Source: JBCBZH01 sp039815415
Lineage (GTDB): Bacteria; Bacteroidota; Rhodothermia; Rhodothermales; Rubricoccaceae
Length of the DNA stretch: 21,457 nt
Reading direction: 5' to 3'
NCBI GenBank assembly: GCA_039815415.1
Contig: JBCBZH010000039.1
Span: 1 to 21,457, forward strand
Part shown: positions 6,986-14,377 of the stretch, piece by piece
Layout of the letters: each line of letters opens with the position of its first letter
Numbering within the stretch: position 1 is the stretch's first letter
Notes under the pieces: model-generated
What the model saw: only the letters and a program-made list of their open reading frames with translations
What the model was told of the DNA's origin: nothing
Database searches by the model: none
Program-made: the position numbers and the translations under genes

Positions 6986-8332
6986 ATGTCGCGCTTGCTG
7001 CCCATTGTTCCCTACGCCGAACGCCACGATCGCCTCGAGGCGGTTCTGAGCCGAGGCGCCGTCTTCGATGCGACCATCGAGGCGTCCGTTCGGGAGATTC
7101 TGGACGCTGTTCGCCAGCGCGGCGATGCGGCCTTGGCCGAGCTGACGGAGCGCTTCGACGGCGTCCGGCCAGGCTCTCTTCGCGTCCCCGTTCGCCAGCT
7201 CGACGTCGCGCTGGACGCCCTAGACCCGGAACTGCGAGCCATTTTCGAGACGGCGGCAGGCAACGTGCGGCGCTTCCATGAGCGCGAGATGCCGACCTCA
7301 TGGCGCGCGGCCAATGGCACTGGCGCCACCATGGGACAGCGAGTTTCGCCAGTGGAAAGGGCCGGGCTGTACGTTCCAGCCGGAACGGCGCCGTTGCCGT
7401 CGAGCGTCATCATGAACGCGGTCCCCGCGTTGGTTGCAGGCGTCGATGAGCTGCACGTCTGCTCGCCTCCTGGTCCGGATGGGCTCCCGCACCCGCTCGT
7501 GCTGGCGACCGCGCGTTTGCTCGGGATCGAGCACGTCTACGCCGTAGGCGGTGCGCAGGCCATCGGTGCGCTGGCGTTTGGGACGGACACCGTGCCGCGC
7601 GTGGACGTGATCGTCGGTCCGGGCAATGCCTATGTGGCGACGGCCAAGAAGCTGGTCGTCGGTCAAGTCGGGATCGACTCCGTCGCGGGTCCCAGCGAAG
7701 TGGTGGTGCTCGCCGACGCCGACGCCAGCCCGACGTACGCCGCTGCCGACTTGCTCGCTCAGGCCGAGCACGACGACCGCGCCAGCGCCGTGCTGGTTAC
7801 GCCCAGCTTCGAGCTGGCGACCGCTGTGGCCGACGAGGTGCAGCGACTGACGGCAACCCTGCCGCGGCGGTCGGTGCTCGAGACCTCGCTCCCAGCCTAT
7901 GGCGCGGCCATCGTCACCGACTCGATGGACGACGCCATCGCTTGTGTGGACGAGCTGGCGCCTGAGCACCTCGTCATCCTCTCCGACGACGCCAGCGCGT
8001 TGTGGGAGCGCATTCGTCATGCTGGCGCTGTGTTCCTCGGACCCAGCACGCCTGAGCCCGTTGGGGATTACTTCGCCGGTCCCAACCACGTGCTACCGAC
8101 TGGAGGTACTGCGCGGTTCGCATCCGCCCTGGGTGTCAACGTGTTTCTCCGTCGCCAGTCTGTCCTCCAGTATTCGCCAGCTCGCCTGGCCGCCGATGGC
8201 CCGTCCGTCGTTCGCTTCGCGCAGGCCGAGGGACTGGACGCCCACGCACTGGCCGTACAGGTTCGGCTGATGGGTGACGAGAGACGAGAGATCGGGAATG
8301 AGCGGGTTGAATCTGGCGACAGGGTCTCGTAG
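6986..8332 (+). CDS. hisD: Histidinol dehydrogenase
   Basis: A 448-residue zinc enzyme that carries out the last two oxidations of histidine synthesis (histidinol to histidinal to histidine, with two NAD+). The family signature runs from VDVIVGPGNAYVATAKKLV to DSVAGPSEVVVLAD (207-243). Zinc and catalytic residues are all present: Gln259 and His262 in QAEHD, Glu327 and His328 in PEHL, Asp361 before YFAGPNH, and His420 in GLDAHA. The positions agree within one residue with the E. coli enzyme. The start is ATG 6986; a GTG at 6965 would add seven residues with no homology that I recognise. The last 18 residues (DERREIGNER and onward) are charged and low-complexity, and look like read-through into intergenic sequence. 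It is followed after 38 bases by hisC. hisG is not in the window. Confidence 0.96.
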   Translation: MSRLLPIVPYAERHDRLEAVLSRGAVFDATIEASVREILDAVRQRGDAALAELTERFDGVRPGSLRVPVRQLDVALDALDPELRAIFETAAGNVRRFHEREMPTSWRAANGTGATMGQRVSPVERAGLYVPAGTAPLPSSVIMNAVPALVAGVDELHVCSPPGPDGLPHPLVLATARLLGIEHVYAVGGAQAIGALAFGTDTVPRVDVIVGPGNAYVATAKKLVVGQVGIDSVAGPSEVVVLADADASPTYAAADLLAQAEHDDRASAVLVTPSFELATAVADEVQRLTATLPRRSVLETSLPAYGAAIVTDSMDDAIACVDELAPEHLVILSDDASALWERIRHAGAVFLGPSTPEPVGDYFAGPNHVLPTGGTARFASALGVNVFLRRQSVLQYSPARLAADGPSVVRFAQAEGLDAHALAVQVRLMGDERREIGNERVESGDRVS

Positions 8333-8370
8333 TTGGCTCTCATCACTCTTTGCCCGTCACCCAACACCCG

Positions 8371-9477
8371 ATGTCTTTTCTCCACCTCGTTCGTCCCGAG
8401 ATCCGCGCGGAGACGGCGTATCGCGTCCCCACCACCACCCATGTGGATGCGAAAGTGGATCAGAACGAAAGCCCGTTTGATCTTCCGGAGTCGGTGAAGC
8501 AGGCGGCCATCGCGGACGCGCTGGCGACGCCGTGGAATCGGTACCCGGACGATCGCCCACACCGCCTCATCGCCGCCCTGGCCGACCGGTGGGAGATCCC
8601 TGCAGAGGGCCTGATTGTGGGGCATGGATCGAACGAGATTGCTCACACCATCGGGCTCTGCTTTCTGAGCGAGGGCACCCCCGTGGTGTTGCCGCATCCG
8701 ATGTTTGCGCTCTATGCCAGCGTAGCACGGATGCACGGCGCTCGGCTTGTGGAAGTCGATCCCCGCCCCGACTTTGGCCACGACGCCAGCGCGATCCTCG
8801 ACGCCGCTGTCGGCTCCAATGCGCCGCTTACCATTGTCACGACGCCCAACAACCCGACCGGCCAGTCGATCTCACACGAGAACCTAAACGCGCTGGCGGA
8901 GGGTGTTCCGGGCGTGCTGCTCATCGACGAGGCCTACCACGAGTTCGTCACTGGACCCACCGCCCTCGATCTCGTCAAGCGGCACGACAATGTGCTGGTG
9001 ATGCGGACCTTCTCGAAGGCGATGGGCATGGCGGGTGTCCGTCTGGGCACGCTCATCGGAGCGCCGGATCTAATTCAGGAGATCGAGAAGGCGCGGGTGC
9101 CGTTTCTCGTGGACCGATGGGGCGAGGCTCTCGGGCTGGCGATGCTGGACCACGCCGATCTGATCGACGACCGGGTTCGCCAGCTCGTCGCCAGCCGGGA
9201 TGAACTGTTCGCTTGGGTGACGGGGCTCGAGGGCGTCGAGGCCATCCCGAGCGATGCCAACTTTTTCCTGTTCCGCACCCCGCTCGACGCCAGCGTGTTG
9301 CGCGCACAGATGGCGGAGCGCGGGGTTCTCATCCGCGATGTGACGGGCTACCCGGCGCTCGCACCCCGGGAGGGAACGCCGGGGTGGACACGCGTGTCTA
9401 TCGGCACGGATGTGGAGAACGCGGCATTCCGAGAGGCCCTCTCGGGTGTTCTCCGCGATGCAGGTGCCGCCGCATAG
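8371..9477 (+). CDS. hisC: Histidinol-phosphate aminotransferase
   Basis: A 368-residue fold-type I PLP aminotransferase that converts imidazole-acetol phosphate and glutamate to histidinol phosphate. It shows the N-terminal NESPFDLPESV segment of HisC, GHGSNEI at 84-90 (PLP phosphate region), NNPTGQ at 160-165, LIDEAYHEF at 184-192 with the PLP-contacting Asp and Tyr, and the Schiff-base lysine Lys216 in FSKAMGMAGVRLG. An Arg in TRVSIGT (about 341) fits the substrate carboxylate/phosphate site. The start at ATG 8371 gives the usual length; an in-frame TTG at 8350 is less likely. It sits 38 bases after hisD, so the two are probably one transcript. Confidence 0.95.
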   Translation: MSFLHLVRPEIRAETAYRVPTTTHVDAKVDQNESPFDLPESVKQAAIADALATPWNRYPDDRPHRLIAALADRWEIPAEGLIVGHGSNEIAHTIGLCFLSEGTPVVLPHPMFALYASVARMHGARLVEVDPRPDFGHDASAILDAAVGSNAPLTIVTTPNNPTGQSISHENLNALAEGVPGVLLIDEAYHEFVTGPTALDLVKRHDNVLVMRTFSKAMGMAGVRLGTLIGAPDLIQEIEKARVPFLVDRWGEALGLAMLDHADLIDDRVRQLVASRDELFAWVTGLEGVEAIPSDANFFLFRTPLDASVLRAQMAERGVLIRDVTGYPALAPREGTPGWTRVSIGTDVENAAFREALSGVLRDAGAAA

Positions 9478-9494
9478 CACAGCGCCTGAGCACG

Positions 9495-9502
9495 TATCTT
9501 CG
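9495..9502 (+). promoter_or_regulatory. Possible Bacteroidota-type -7 element (TATCTTCG)
   Basis: TATCTTCG lies 46 bases upstream of the bifunctional nuclease start, in the 70-base gap after hisC. It differs by one base from the TAnnTTTG -7 consensus of Bacteroidota housekeeping promoters. No convincing -33 TTG partner is visible at the right spacing, so the call is weak. Confidence 0.25.
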
Positions 9503-9547
9503 CAGACCGTTTCTAGGCCGCTCCGGCCGTCCGCTGGCACACATCTC

Positions 9548-10141
9548 ATGGACTATATCCAGGTCGACATCATCGGGCTTTCGACGAGCCCCTCGTCCGG
9601 TGGCGCCTACGCGCTGGTGCTCGGAGAGGTGAGTGGCAACCGGCGGCTCCCGATCATCATTGGGGCCTTCGAGGCGCAAGCCATCGCCCTCGAGTTGGAG
9701 AAGATCCAGCCGCCTCGGCCCATGACCCACGACCTGCTGCGCAACCTGTTCGACTCCCTCGGCGCAGAGGTTACGGACGTCGTGATCGACGATCTCCGCG
9801 AAGGCACCTTCTTCGCCAAAGTCCGCTACGTCTACGACGACGAAGAGGCCCAACTCGATGCGCGTCCGTCGGATGCGGTCGCGCTTGCGGTGCGCACCGA
9901 TGCACCCCTCTTCGTGGCGGCCTCCGTTCTCGATGAAGCCGGCATCCCTGCGGACGACTCCATGGGAGACGACGACGACGACCCGATGATGGAAGAGACC
10001 ATCGAGCGGTCTGAGCCCGCCTCGCCAACGTCTCGGCTGGACCGGATGGAAGGCCAGCTGCAGAAGGCCATCGAAGACGAGGACTACGAGACAGCTGCCA
10101 AGCTGCGTGACGAAATCGCGCGGATGAAGGCCGAGAACTGA
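9548..10141 (+). CDS. Bifunctional nuclease (DUF151) with C-terminal UVR motif
   Basis: A 197-residue protein. Residues about 1-132 are a BFN/DUF151 domain: LPIIIGAFEAQAIALELE, RPMTHDLLRNLFDSLGAEV and LDARPSDAVALAVRTDAPLFVA are its hallmarks. Domains of this type have been described as having RNase and DNase activity. An acidic linker with a run of Asp at 141-145 leads to a UvrB/UvrC-type UVR motif at about 164-195 (LQKAIEDEDYETAAKLRDEI), a helical hairpin for protein contact. BFN-UVR fusions are, to my knowledge, common in Bacteroidota. The start at ATG 9548 begins right at the domain; a longer frame from 9410 would overlap hisC. No copy of the dispersed motif is present in this gene. It is followed 7 bases later by a secreted protein. 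Confidence 0.88.
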   Translation: MDYIQVDIIGLSTSPSSGGAYALVLGEVSGNRRLPIIIGAFEAQAIALELEKIQPPRPMTHDLLRNLFDSLGAEVTDVVIDDLREGTFFAKVRYVYDDEEAQLDARPSDAVALAVRTDAPLFVAASVLDEAGIPADDSMGDDDDDPMMEETIERSEPASPTSRLDRMEGQLQKAIEDEDYETAAKLRDEIARMKAEN

Positions 10142-10148
10142 GCTTGCG

Positions 10149-10772
10149 ATGCGCCGCCTGATTCTCTGTTGTGCGCTCCTCTTCAGCGCCGGTGTGGGGC
10201 AGGGGCAGACCGATGTCACCACGCCTGGCCCCGAGGGCGCCGAAGCGGCTGTTCGGGCCTACCTCGACGCGTTCGCTGAATCGGACTGGGAAGCTGCGGG
10301 GAGCCTGATTGACCCTGCCGAGCTGGCGGTGATGTCCGACCTGGTTGAGTTCATCGCGGAGATGGACACCACGGAGGCCACACAAAGCCTTCGGGGCGAG
10401 ACAGATGAGGTGCTCATCTTCGCTCGGTTCATGGACCTCATGACCAACATGGAGCCCATGATGGGCGAATCGCTGGCATCGATGCGGACTGAGATCCTCG
10501 GGCATGTCGCCGAGGGCGACTCTCTCGTGCATGTGGTCGGTCGGTCCCGCACGGAGATGTTTGGGGCGGAGGTCGAGTCTGTGCAAGTCACGTCGGTTCG
10601 CTGGCTCGGCGCCCGATGGGCGCTCCAGCTCGATGCTCAACTCGAAGGAATGACCGAAGGGCTGCGGCAGTTCAGCGAGATCATGGGATCGTTTGAAGAG
10701 GAGGATGGCGAGCCCATCTTCCAGGAAGACTGGGATGAAGACGGAAACGAGGAGGATGGGTCTGACGGATGA
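10149..10772 (+). CDS. Acidic secreted protein of unknown function
   Basis: A 207-residue protein with a clear signal peptide: MRRLILCCALLFSAGVGQGQ, cleavage likely near residue 18-20. The mature part starts with AAVRAYLDAFAESDWEAAGSLIDPAE, the kind of opening seen in SnoaL/NTF2-like or DUF4878-like cone domains, but I cannot assign it firmly. The middle is Met- and Glu-rich. The last 30 residues are strongly acidic (EEEDGE, EDWDEDGNEEDG). It is probably periplasmic. Its stop overlaps the bshC start as ATGA and it starts 7 bases after the nuclease gene, so the four genes from 9548 to 13047 behave as an operon. Confidence 0.7.
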   Translation: MRRLILCCALLFSAGVGQGQTDVTTPGPEGAEAAVRAYLDAFAESDWEAAGSLIDPAELAVMSDLVEFIAEMDTTEATQSLRGETDEVLIFARFMDLMTNMEPMMGESLASMRTEILGHVAEGDSLVHVVGRSRTEMFGAEVESVQVTSVRWLGARWALQLDAQLEGMTEGLRQFSEIMGSFEEEDGEPIFQEDWDEDGNEEDGSDG

Positions 10773-12388
10773 TGCCGTCCACCGTCCGCCAGCTCGACCC
10801 TGAGGCCCTCGGCGGCTCCGCACTCTCCACGGCTATTCTCCGTCGCGAGCCCGACGCGCTGGCGTTCTACGCGTGGGACTGGGGCGATCCTGAGCACCGC
10901 GCGCAGGCGGCAACCGCAGCGGCCGCCCGACCCGTAGACCGGAACGCGCTGGCGGGCATCCTGGCTGAGCAGAACCGCGCCTGGGGTGCCAGCGGGAACG
11001 CGCTCACGCGCACTGACGTGCTTCGCCAGCCCGAGTCCGTGGCCGTCGTGACCGGGCAGCAGCTCGGACTGTTCGCGGGACCCCTCTACAGCATCTATAA
11101 AGCACTTTCTGCAGTCCGCTATGCCGAGCAGATCGAGGCCGAGACGGGGCGCCCGGCGGTGGCCGTGTTCTGGCTCGCAGGCGAAGACCATGACTTCGAG
11201 GAGGTCCAGACGGCGACGTTCACCGACGGCCCGGACGTGCACCGCGTCCGCTACGCTCCCGACGCCGCCGGAGGCCCAGTGGGGCGCATGACGTTGGAGG
11301 CGGACGCTCTGGCGACGACGCTTCGCCAGCTCGAGGCCGCGCTACCCGAAGGGCCACACCGCGAAGAGGTGCTCGAGCTGGCGGGAGCGTGCTACCGCCC
11401 CGGCGTGTCCATGCGCGACGCCTTTGCGCGGTTGCTCCGCCGCCTCGCGCCCGGCCTGATTTTGATGTCGGTGGATGATCCGCGCCTCAAGGCCCTTGCT
11501 GCGCCCGTATTCGAACAGGAGGCGGCCGACTGGGGCGGGACGCACGAGGTGTTGCAGGACGTGAGTCGCCAGCTCGAGGCCGCGGGCTTTCACGCCCAGG
11601 TGGCGCCGATGCCGGTCAACCTATTCGCGTTCACAGAGGACGGACAGCGGATGCCCATTGACCCAGAGGGGGAGGCGTTCCGACTGCGCGGTGGAGAGAC
11701 TCTCTCTCGCGACGAGCTGACGCGGTGGACGCGCGACGAGCCTGAGCGCCTCAGCCCGAACGTGGTGCTCCGGCCTCTCGTCCAAGATGTGCTTCTGCCG
11801 ACGGTCGCCTACGTGGCGGGGCCGGGCGAGGCGGCCTACTTCGCGCAGCTCAAGTCGGTCTACGAGCGCTTCGGGATCGCGATGCCCATCATCTGGCCGC
11901 GCCTGAGCCTGACGGTGGTGGAGCCCGGTGTGGCGAAGGTGCTAGACCGCTACGAGCTGATGCTTCAGGACTTGCGGGACGATCTAGACGCCATCTGGCG
12001 GAACCTCGCCCGGGAGGCGTCGGACACCGACCTCGCGACGGCGTTCGGTGAGGCCCGTGGGGCGCTCCATGCCCTCGCAGTACAGCTTTACCGCCCCGTT
12101 ACGGCCACCAGCTCGACGCTCGAGTCGGCGCTGGGAGCCGCCCAGACGAAGATGGTGAAGGCGCTCAACCGCCTCCAAACGAAGACCGTGCGCGTCGAGA
12201 AGCGGAACCACGACGACATCCGGGTTCGCCTAGAGCGTGTGTACGCCGCTCTTAAACCCGGCGGTACCCTGCAGGAGCGCGCCCTCTCGCCCCTCCAGCT
12301 CGCCGCGCGTCACGGGCTCGACGTGTTCGTGGATCTCATCGGCGCCATCGAGCCCGATCCGTCCGTCCATCACGTCGTCCGGCTATGA
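10769..12388 (+). CDS. bshC: Bacillithiol synthase (putative cysteine ligase BshC)
   Basis: A 539-residue BshC-family protein. BshC adds cysteine to glucosaminyl-malate in the last step of bacillithiol synthesis. Recognition rests on the N-terminal VAVVTGQQLGLFAGPLYSIYKALSAV stretch and on AVFWLAGEDHDFEEV, both hallmark segments. The later LRPLVQDVLLPTVAYVAGPGEAAYFAQLK and the C-terminal coiled-coil region (about 390-490) support it. Length is normal. The gene starts with ATGATG at 10769; the first ATG overlaps the preceding stop and the second follows directly. Its own stop overlaps the start of an HD hydrolase. bshB1 is about 7.5 kb downstream; bshA is not in the window. Six perfect copies of the dispersed 10-mer lie between 10319 and 12432, four of them within this gene or at its start. 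Confidence 0.95.
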   Translation: MMPSTVRQLDPEALGGSALSTAILRREPDALAFYAWDWGDPEHRAQAATAAAARPVDRNALAGILAEQNRAWGASGNALTRTDVLRQPESVAVVTGQQLGLFAGPLYSIYKALSAVRYAEQIEAETGRPAVAVFWLAGEDHDFEEVQTATFTDGPDVHRVRYAPDAAGGPVGRMTLEADALATTLRQLEAALPEGPHREEVLELAGACYRPGVSMRDAFARLLRRLAPGLILMSVDDPRLKALAAPVFEQEAADWGGTHEVLQDVSRQLEAAGFHAQVAPMPVNLFAFTEDGQRMPIDPEGEAFRLRGGETLSRDELTRWTRDEPERLSPNVVLRPLVQDVLLPTVAYVAGPGEAAYFAQLKSVYERFGIAMPIIWPRLSLTVVEPGVAKVLDRYELMLQDLRDDLDAIWRNLAREASDTDLATAFGEARGALHALAVQLYRPVTATSSTLESALGAAQTKMVKALNRLQTKTVRVEKRNHDDIRVRLERVYAALKPGGTLQERALSPLQLAARHGLDVFVDLIGAIEPDPSVHHVVRL

Positions 12389-13047
12389 GTGGCTTCTTTT
12401 CCTCGCTCGTGGAGGAGGCCATCGAGCTGGCGGCGGAATGGCACGCGGGAACGCATCGCAAGGGGCGCTGGCGCGATCCGATGCTGGCGCCGCCCGACGG
12501 GGGAATCGCTCGCGTCCCGACGATGGCGCACGTCACAACCGTAGCGGTCACCGTCGCGCGAGCAGGCTGGGACGACAAGACCATCGCTGCCGCCTTCCTT
12601 CACGATGCCCTCGAAGATGCCGACCGATGGCGCCGTGATCTGGACCGCGACGTGCTGGCGGCCCGGGTTGGGGAGCAGGTGGTGCGCATCATCGAGGCCG
12701 TGAGCGAACCTCAGCGCGATGCCGAGGGCAGCCGCCTGAAGTGGCGGGTCCGAAAGCAGGCGTATCTCGACAGCCTCTCGGCGGGACCGCCCGAGGCAGC
12801 GGCGGTCGCGCTGGCGGACAAGCTGCACAACGCCTACTCCATTGCCTCCAGCATCGAGTCTGGCGTGGACGTGTTCACCGCAGCACCGGGGCGCCGCCCG
12901 CTCTCAGCAGGGGCCGACGCTCAGCTCTGGTTCATGACGGCCGCAGTAGACGCCACCGGGCATCACGCCGATTCTCGTCTTGTGCCGATGCGCGCGTCCG
13001 TTCGTGAGCAGATCACCCGTCTCGCTGAGGCCATGGCTAGCTCGTAG
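12385..13047 (+). CDS. HD-domain hydrolase, SpoT/MESH1-like
   Basis: A 220-residue stand-alone HD-domain protein. It shows the pattern of the (p)ppGpp hydrolase domain of RelA/SpoT: a first metal-binding His at 49 (AHVTTVA), the HD pair at 73-74 with ED at 77-78 (FLHDALEDA) and a distal Asp at 145 within LADKLHN. No synthetase, TGS or ACT domain follows, which resembles small alarmone hydrolases (MESH1). Alarmone hydrolysis is therefore the best guess, but other nucleotide phosphohydrolase activity is possible. The region TMAHVTTVAVTVARAGWDD lacks the usual R-x-x-G-x-P-Y-x-x-H form, having RVPTMAH instead. The start overlaps the bshC stop (ATGA). The C-terminal 40 residues include HH at about 193-194. 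Confidence 0.8.
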   Translation: MSGFFSSLVEEAIELAAEWHAGTHRKGRWRDPMLAPPDGGIARVPTMAHVTTVAVTVARAGWDDKTIAAAFLHDALEDADRWRRDLDRDVLAARVGEQVVRIIEAVSEPQRDAEGSRLKWRVRKQAYLDSLSAGPPEAAAVALADKLHNAYSIASSIESGVDVFTAAPGRRPLSAGADAQLWFMTAAVDATGHHADSRLVPMRASVREQITRLAEAMASS

Positions 13048-13149
13048 CGTCGCCAACGCGTCGAATAGAGGACGGAGGGACACGGGTGCTGTGTCCGTGC
13101 TCGCGCGAAACCGGTGCCAGCCGCCGGGGCACCTCGAGCTGGCGAGTGG

Positions 13150-13169
13150 ATGCCTGCCTTCGCAGGCAT
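13150..13169. repeat. Short palindromic repeat of the PAKAGI type
   Basis: A perfect 8-base stem (ATGCCTGC and GCAGGCAT) closes a CTTC loop and is followed by GACGG. Hairpins of this kind recur in intergenic DNA of many bacteria and are often mistranslated as PAKAGIH/PAKAGIQ peptides. Only one copy is in this window. Confidence 0.6.
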
Positions 13170-13273
13170 GACGGCAGTTTGGAGGGAGTCAGTCTCCTGA
13201 TGCCGACCGGGCAACGGGAAGAAGGCGTAGGGCCACAGCGGTGCTGTGTCCACGGTGCAGCGCTGACGCCCGA

Positions 13274-13291
13274 CGCCAGCTCGAGCTGGCG
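13274..13291. repeat. Perfect 18-base palindrome of two fused dispersed motifs
   Basis: CGCCAGCTCGAGCTGGCG is a head-to-head pair of the dispersed 10-mer sharing its central CG. It sits 8 bases beyond the end of the minus-strand CoA-binding gene, in a convergent gap. It could act as a terminator hairpin, a protein-binding site, or both. Confidence 0.85.
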
Positions 13292-13299
13292 AAACGCGT

Positions 13300-13752
13300 C
13301 TATCCCCGTGTCAGCGCGGCGTGGTCCACCATCAAGCACCGGTTGGCGACGTACGGCAATCCGGCCTCCTCCGCGGCCTGCTCCGCTTCTTCGGAATGAA
13401 CGCCGAGCTGGGTCCAGATGACGGGTCGCTGCCCGGTCTCGCTAGCGCGTTCGGCCACGTCATTCACCACGCCTTCGGTGAACTCCGAGCGCCGGAAAAT
13501 GTCCACGATGTCGATCTCTACGTCCTCCGGGATGGATTGCACATCCGGATAGCAGCGCTCGCCCAGGATTTCCTCCTGGTGCGGATTCACCGGGATCATC
13601 CGAATGCCCACGTTCTGGATGTAGCGCGCAATCCGGTGGCTGGTCTGGAAGCCGCGCGGCGAGCATCCGACCACCACGATGGTGCGAGCAGAGGCAAGAA
13701 CGGTTTCAAGGTCGAGCGAACTCACGAGGGGGGAGCGGGGTTGAGAGAGCAT
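13300..13752 (-). CDS. CoA-binding (Rossmann, YccU-like) protein
   Basis: A protein of up to 150 residues made of a single CoA_binding Rossmann domain, as in the succinyl-CoA synthetase alpha N-terminus. Evidence is TIVVVGCSPRGFQTSHRIARYIQNVG (glycine-rich nucleotide loop), IPVNPHQEEILGERCYPDVQSIPEDVEIDIVDIFR and the C-terminal VIWTQLGVHSEEAEQAAEEAGL and NRCLMVDH, all typical of the YccU/YneT family. Its function is not well established; a CoA-linked sensing role is inferred. If it begins at ATG 13752-13750, its start codon overlaps the divergent ATG 13751-13753. A GTG at 13725 would give VSSLDLETVLASARTIVVVG, which matches the usual family start better and leaves a 25-base gap. I report the longer form and consider the shorter one equally likely. 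Confidence 0.85.
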   Translation of the reverse strand: MLSQPRSPLVSSLDLETVLASARTIVVVGCSPRGFQTSHRIARYIQNVGIRMIPVNPHQEEILGERCYPDVQSIPEDVEIDIVDIFRRSEFTEGVVNDVAERASETGQRPVIWTQLGVHSEEAEQAAEEAGLPYVANRCLMVDHAALTRG

Positions 13753-14377
13753 GGAACGTACCTCTACCCGACCCCAACCGGCGCCACCCCGCTCCGAGGA
13801 CCCACAGGCTGTTCCTCTCGAGCTGGCGGCGGATGTGCCTGCCGTCCTTGAAGAGACCCCGACGGGTGTGCTCCAGAAGCTCGGGCGCGTGGTGCCTGCC
13901 GCCGACACGCTGGTCCGGTTCGCTTATCGGACGGGCCTCGTCAGCGCGATCTCAGCGGGCCTGATCTGGTTCGCGGTGTTTGGAGGGGCCGTTGGGACCG
14001 TAGCCATGCCGTGGGGGCTCGCGCTAGCAACGGCGGCCTTGCTACTAATTCCTGCCGGAGCGGCGGCACTCGTGGGCTGGACGCTGGCCGACCTCGTGCG
14101 CCTTCCGGGCCAACTCCGCCAGGCTGCGATCACCGCAGCGGGAGGAACCGTTGGCGCGTCCAGGAAGGGGAGTCGGATTGCATCCATCTTTCGCGCCATC
14201 TGGGCGTTGCGTGGGCTCGCGCTTGGTTCCAAAGACCTTTGGGTGCGTGCCGTGGCTGCCGTCCGGTTTGTCCGACTCGCCAGCTTGCCCTTCGTACTGG
14301 CCTTGGTGGGGCTGTTTGCTCTCAACGGGCTGGTGATCCTGGGAGGAGTGATCGCGCTCGGCGTGCTGGCGTTTTGA
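13751..14377 (+). CDS. Membrane protein of unknown function
   Basis: A 208-residue protein. A charged, Pro-rich N-terminus (1-60) is followed by hydrophobic segments at about 62-80, 84-112 and 178-207, with a basic amphipathic stretch between them (GASRKGSRIASIFRAIWALRG, about 135-155). I do not recognise the family. The start ATG 13751 forms a CATG with the divergent start on the other strand, so either promoters lie inside opposite coding regions or one start is misplaced. The stop TGA overlaps a TTG start of the PAP2 gene, which suggests coupling and a shared envelope role. Confidence 0.7.
   Translation: MERTSTRPQPAPPRSEDPQAVPLELAADVPAVLEETPTGVLQKLGRVVPAADTLVRFAYRTGLVSAISAGLIWFAVFGGAVGTVAMPWGLALATAALLLIPAGAAALVGWTLADLVRLPGQLRQAAITAAGGTVGASRKGSRIASIFRAIWALRGLALGSKDLWVRAVAAVRFVRLASLPFVLALVGLFALNGLVILGGVIALGVLAF

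Larger units (their letters stand above)
13048..13299. repeat. Hairpin-rich intergenic region between convergent genes
   Basis: 252 bases with no supported gene lie between the HD hydrolase stop and the CoA-binding protein stop. Four stem-loops and one palindrome can be read directly: GGACAC/GTGTCC (13078-13096), GGTGCC/GGCACC (13113-13133), ATGCCTGC/GCAGGCAT with a CTTC loop (13150-13169), CACAGC/GCTGTG (13234-13248) and an 18-base perfect palindrome (13274-13291). The 12-mer GGTGCTGTGTCC occurs twice (13085-13096 and 13240-13251). On the minus strand the third hairpin would read MPAKAGIH, a hallmark of spurious ORFs over bacterial short palindromic repeats. The region probably ends transcription from both sides. 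Confidence 0.7.

Noticed and set aside
12963..13253. Minus-strand 96-codon frame containing MPAKAGIH
   Set aside because: The peptide comes from a known kind of palindromic repeat in intergenic DNA, not from a real gene.
13300..13908. Longer CoA-binding protein starting at 13908
   Set aside because: The extra 52 residues overlap the divergent membrane protein gene, are low-complexity and precede the family's usual start.
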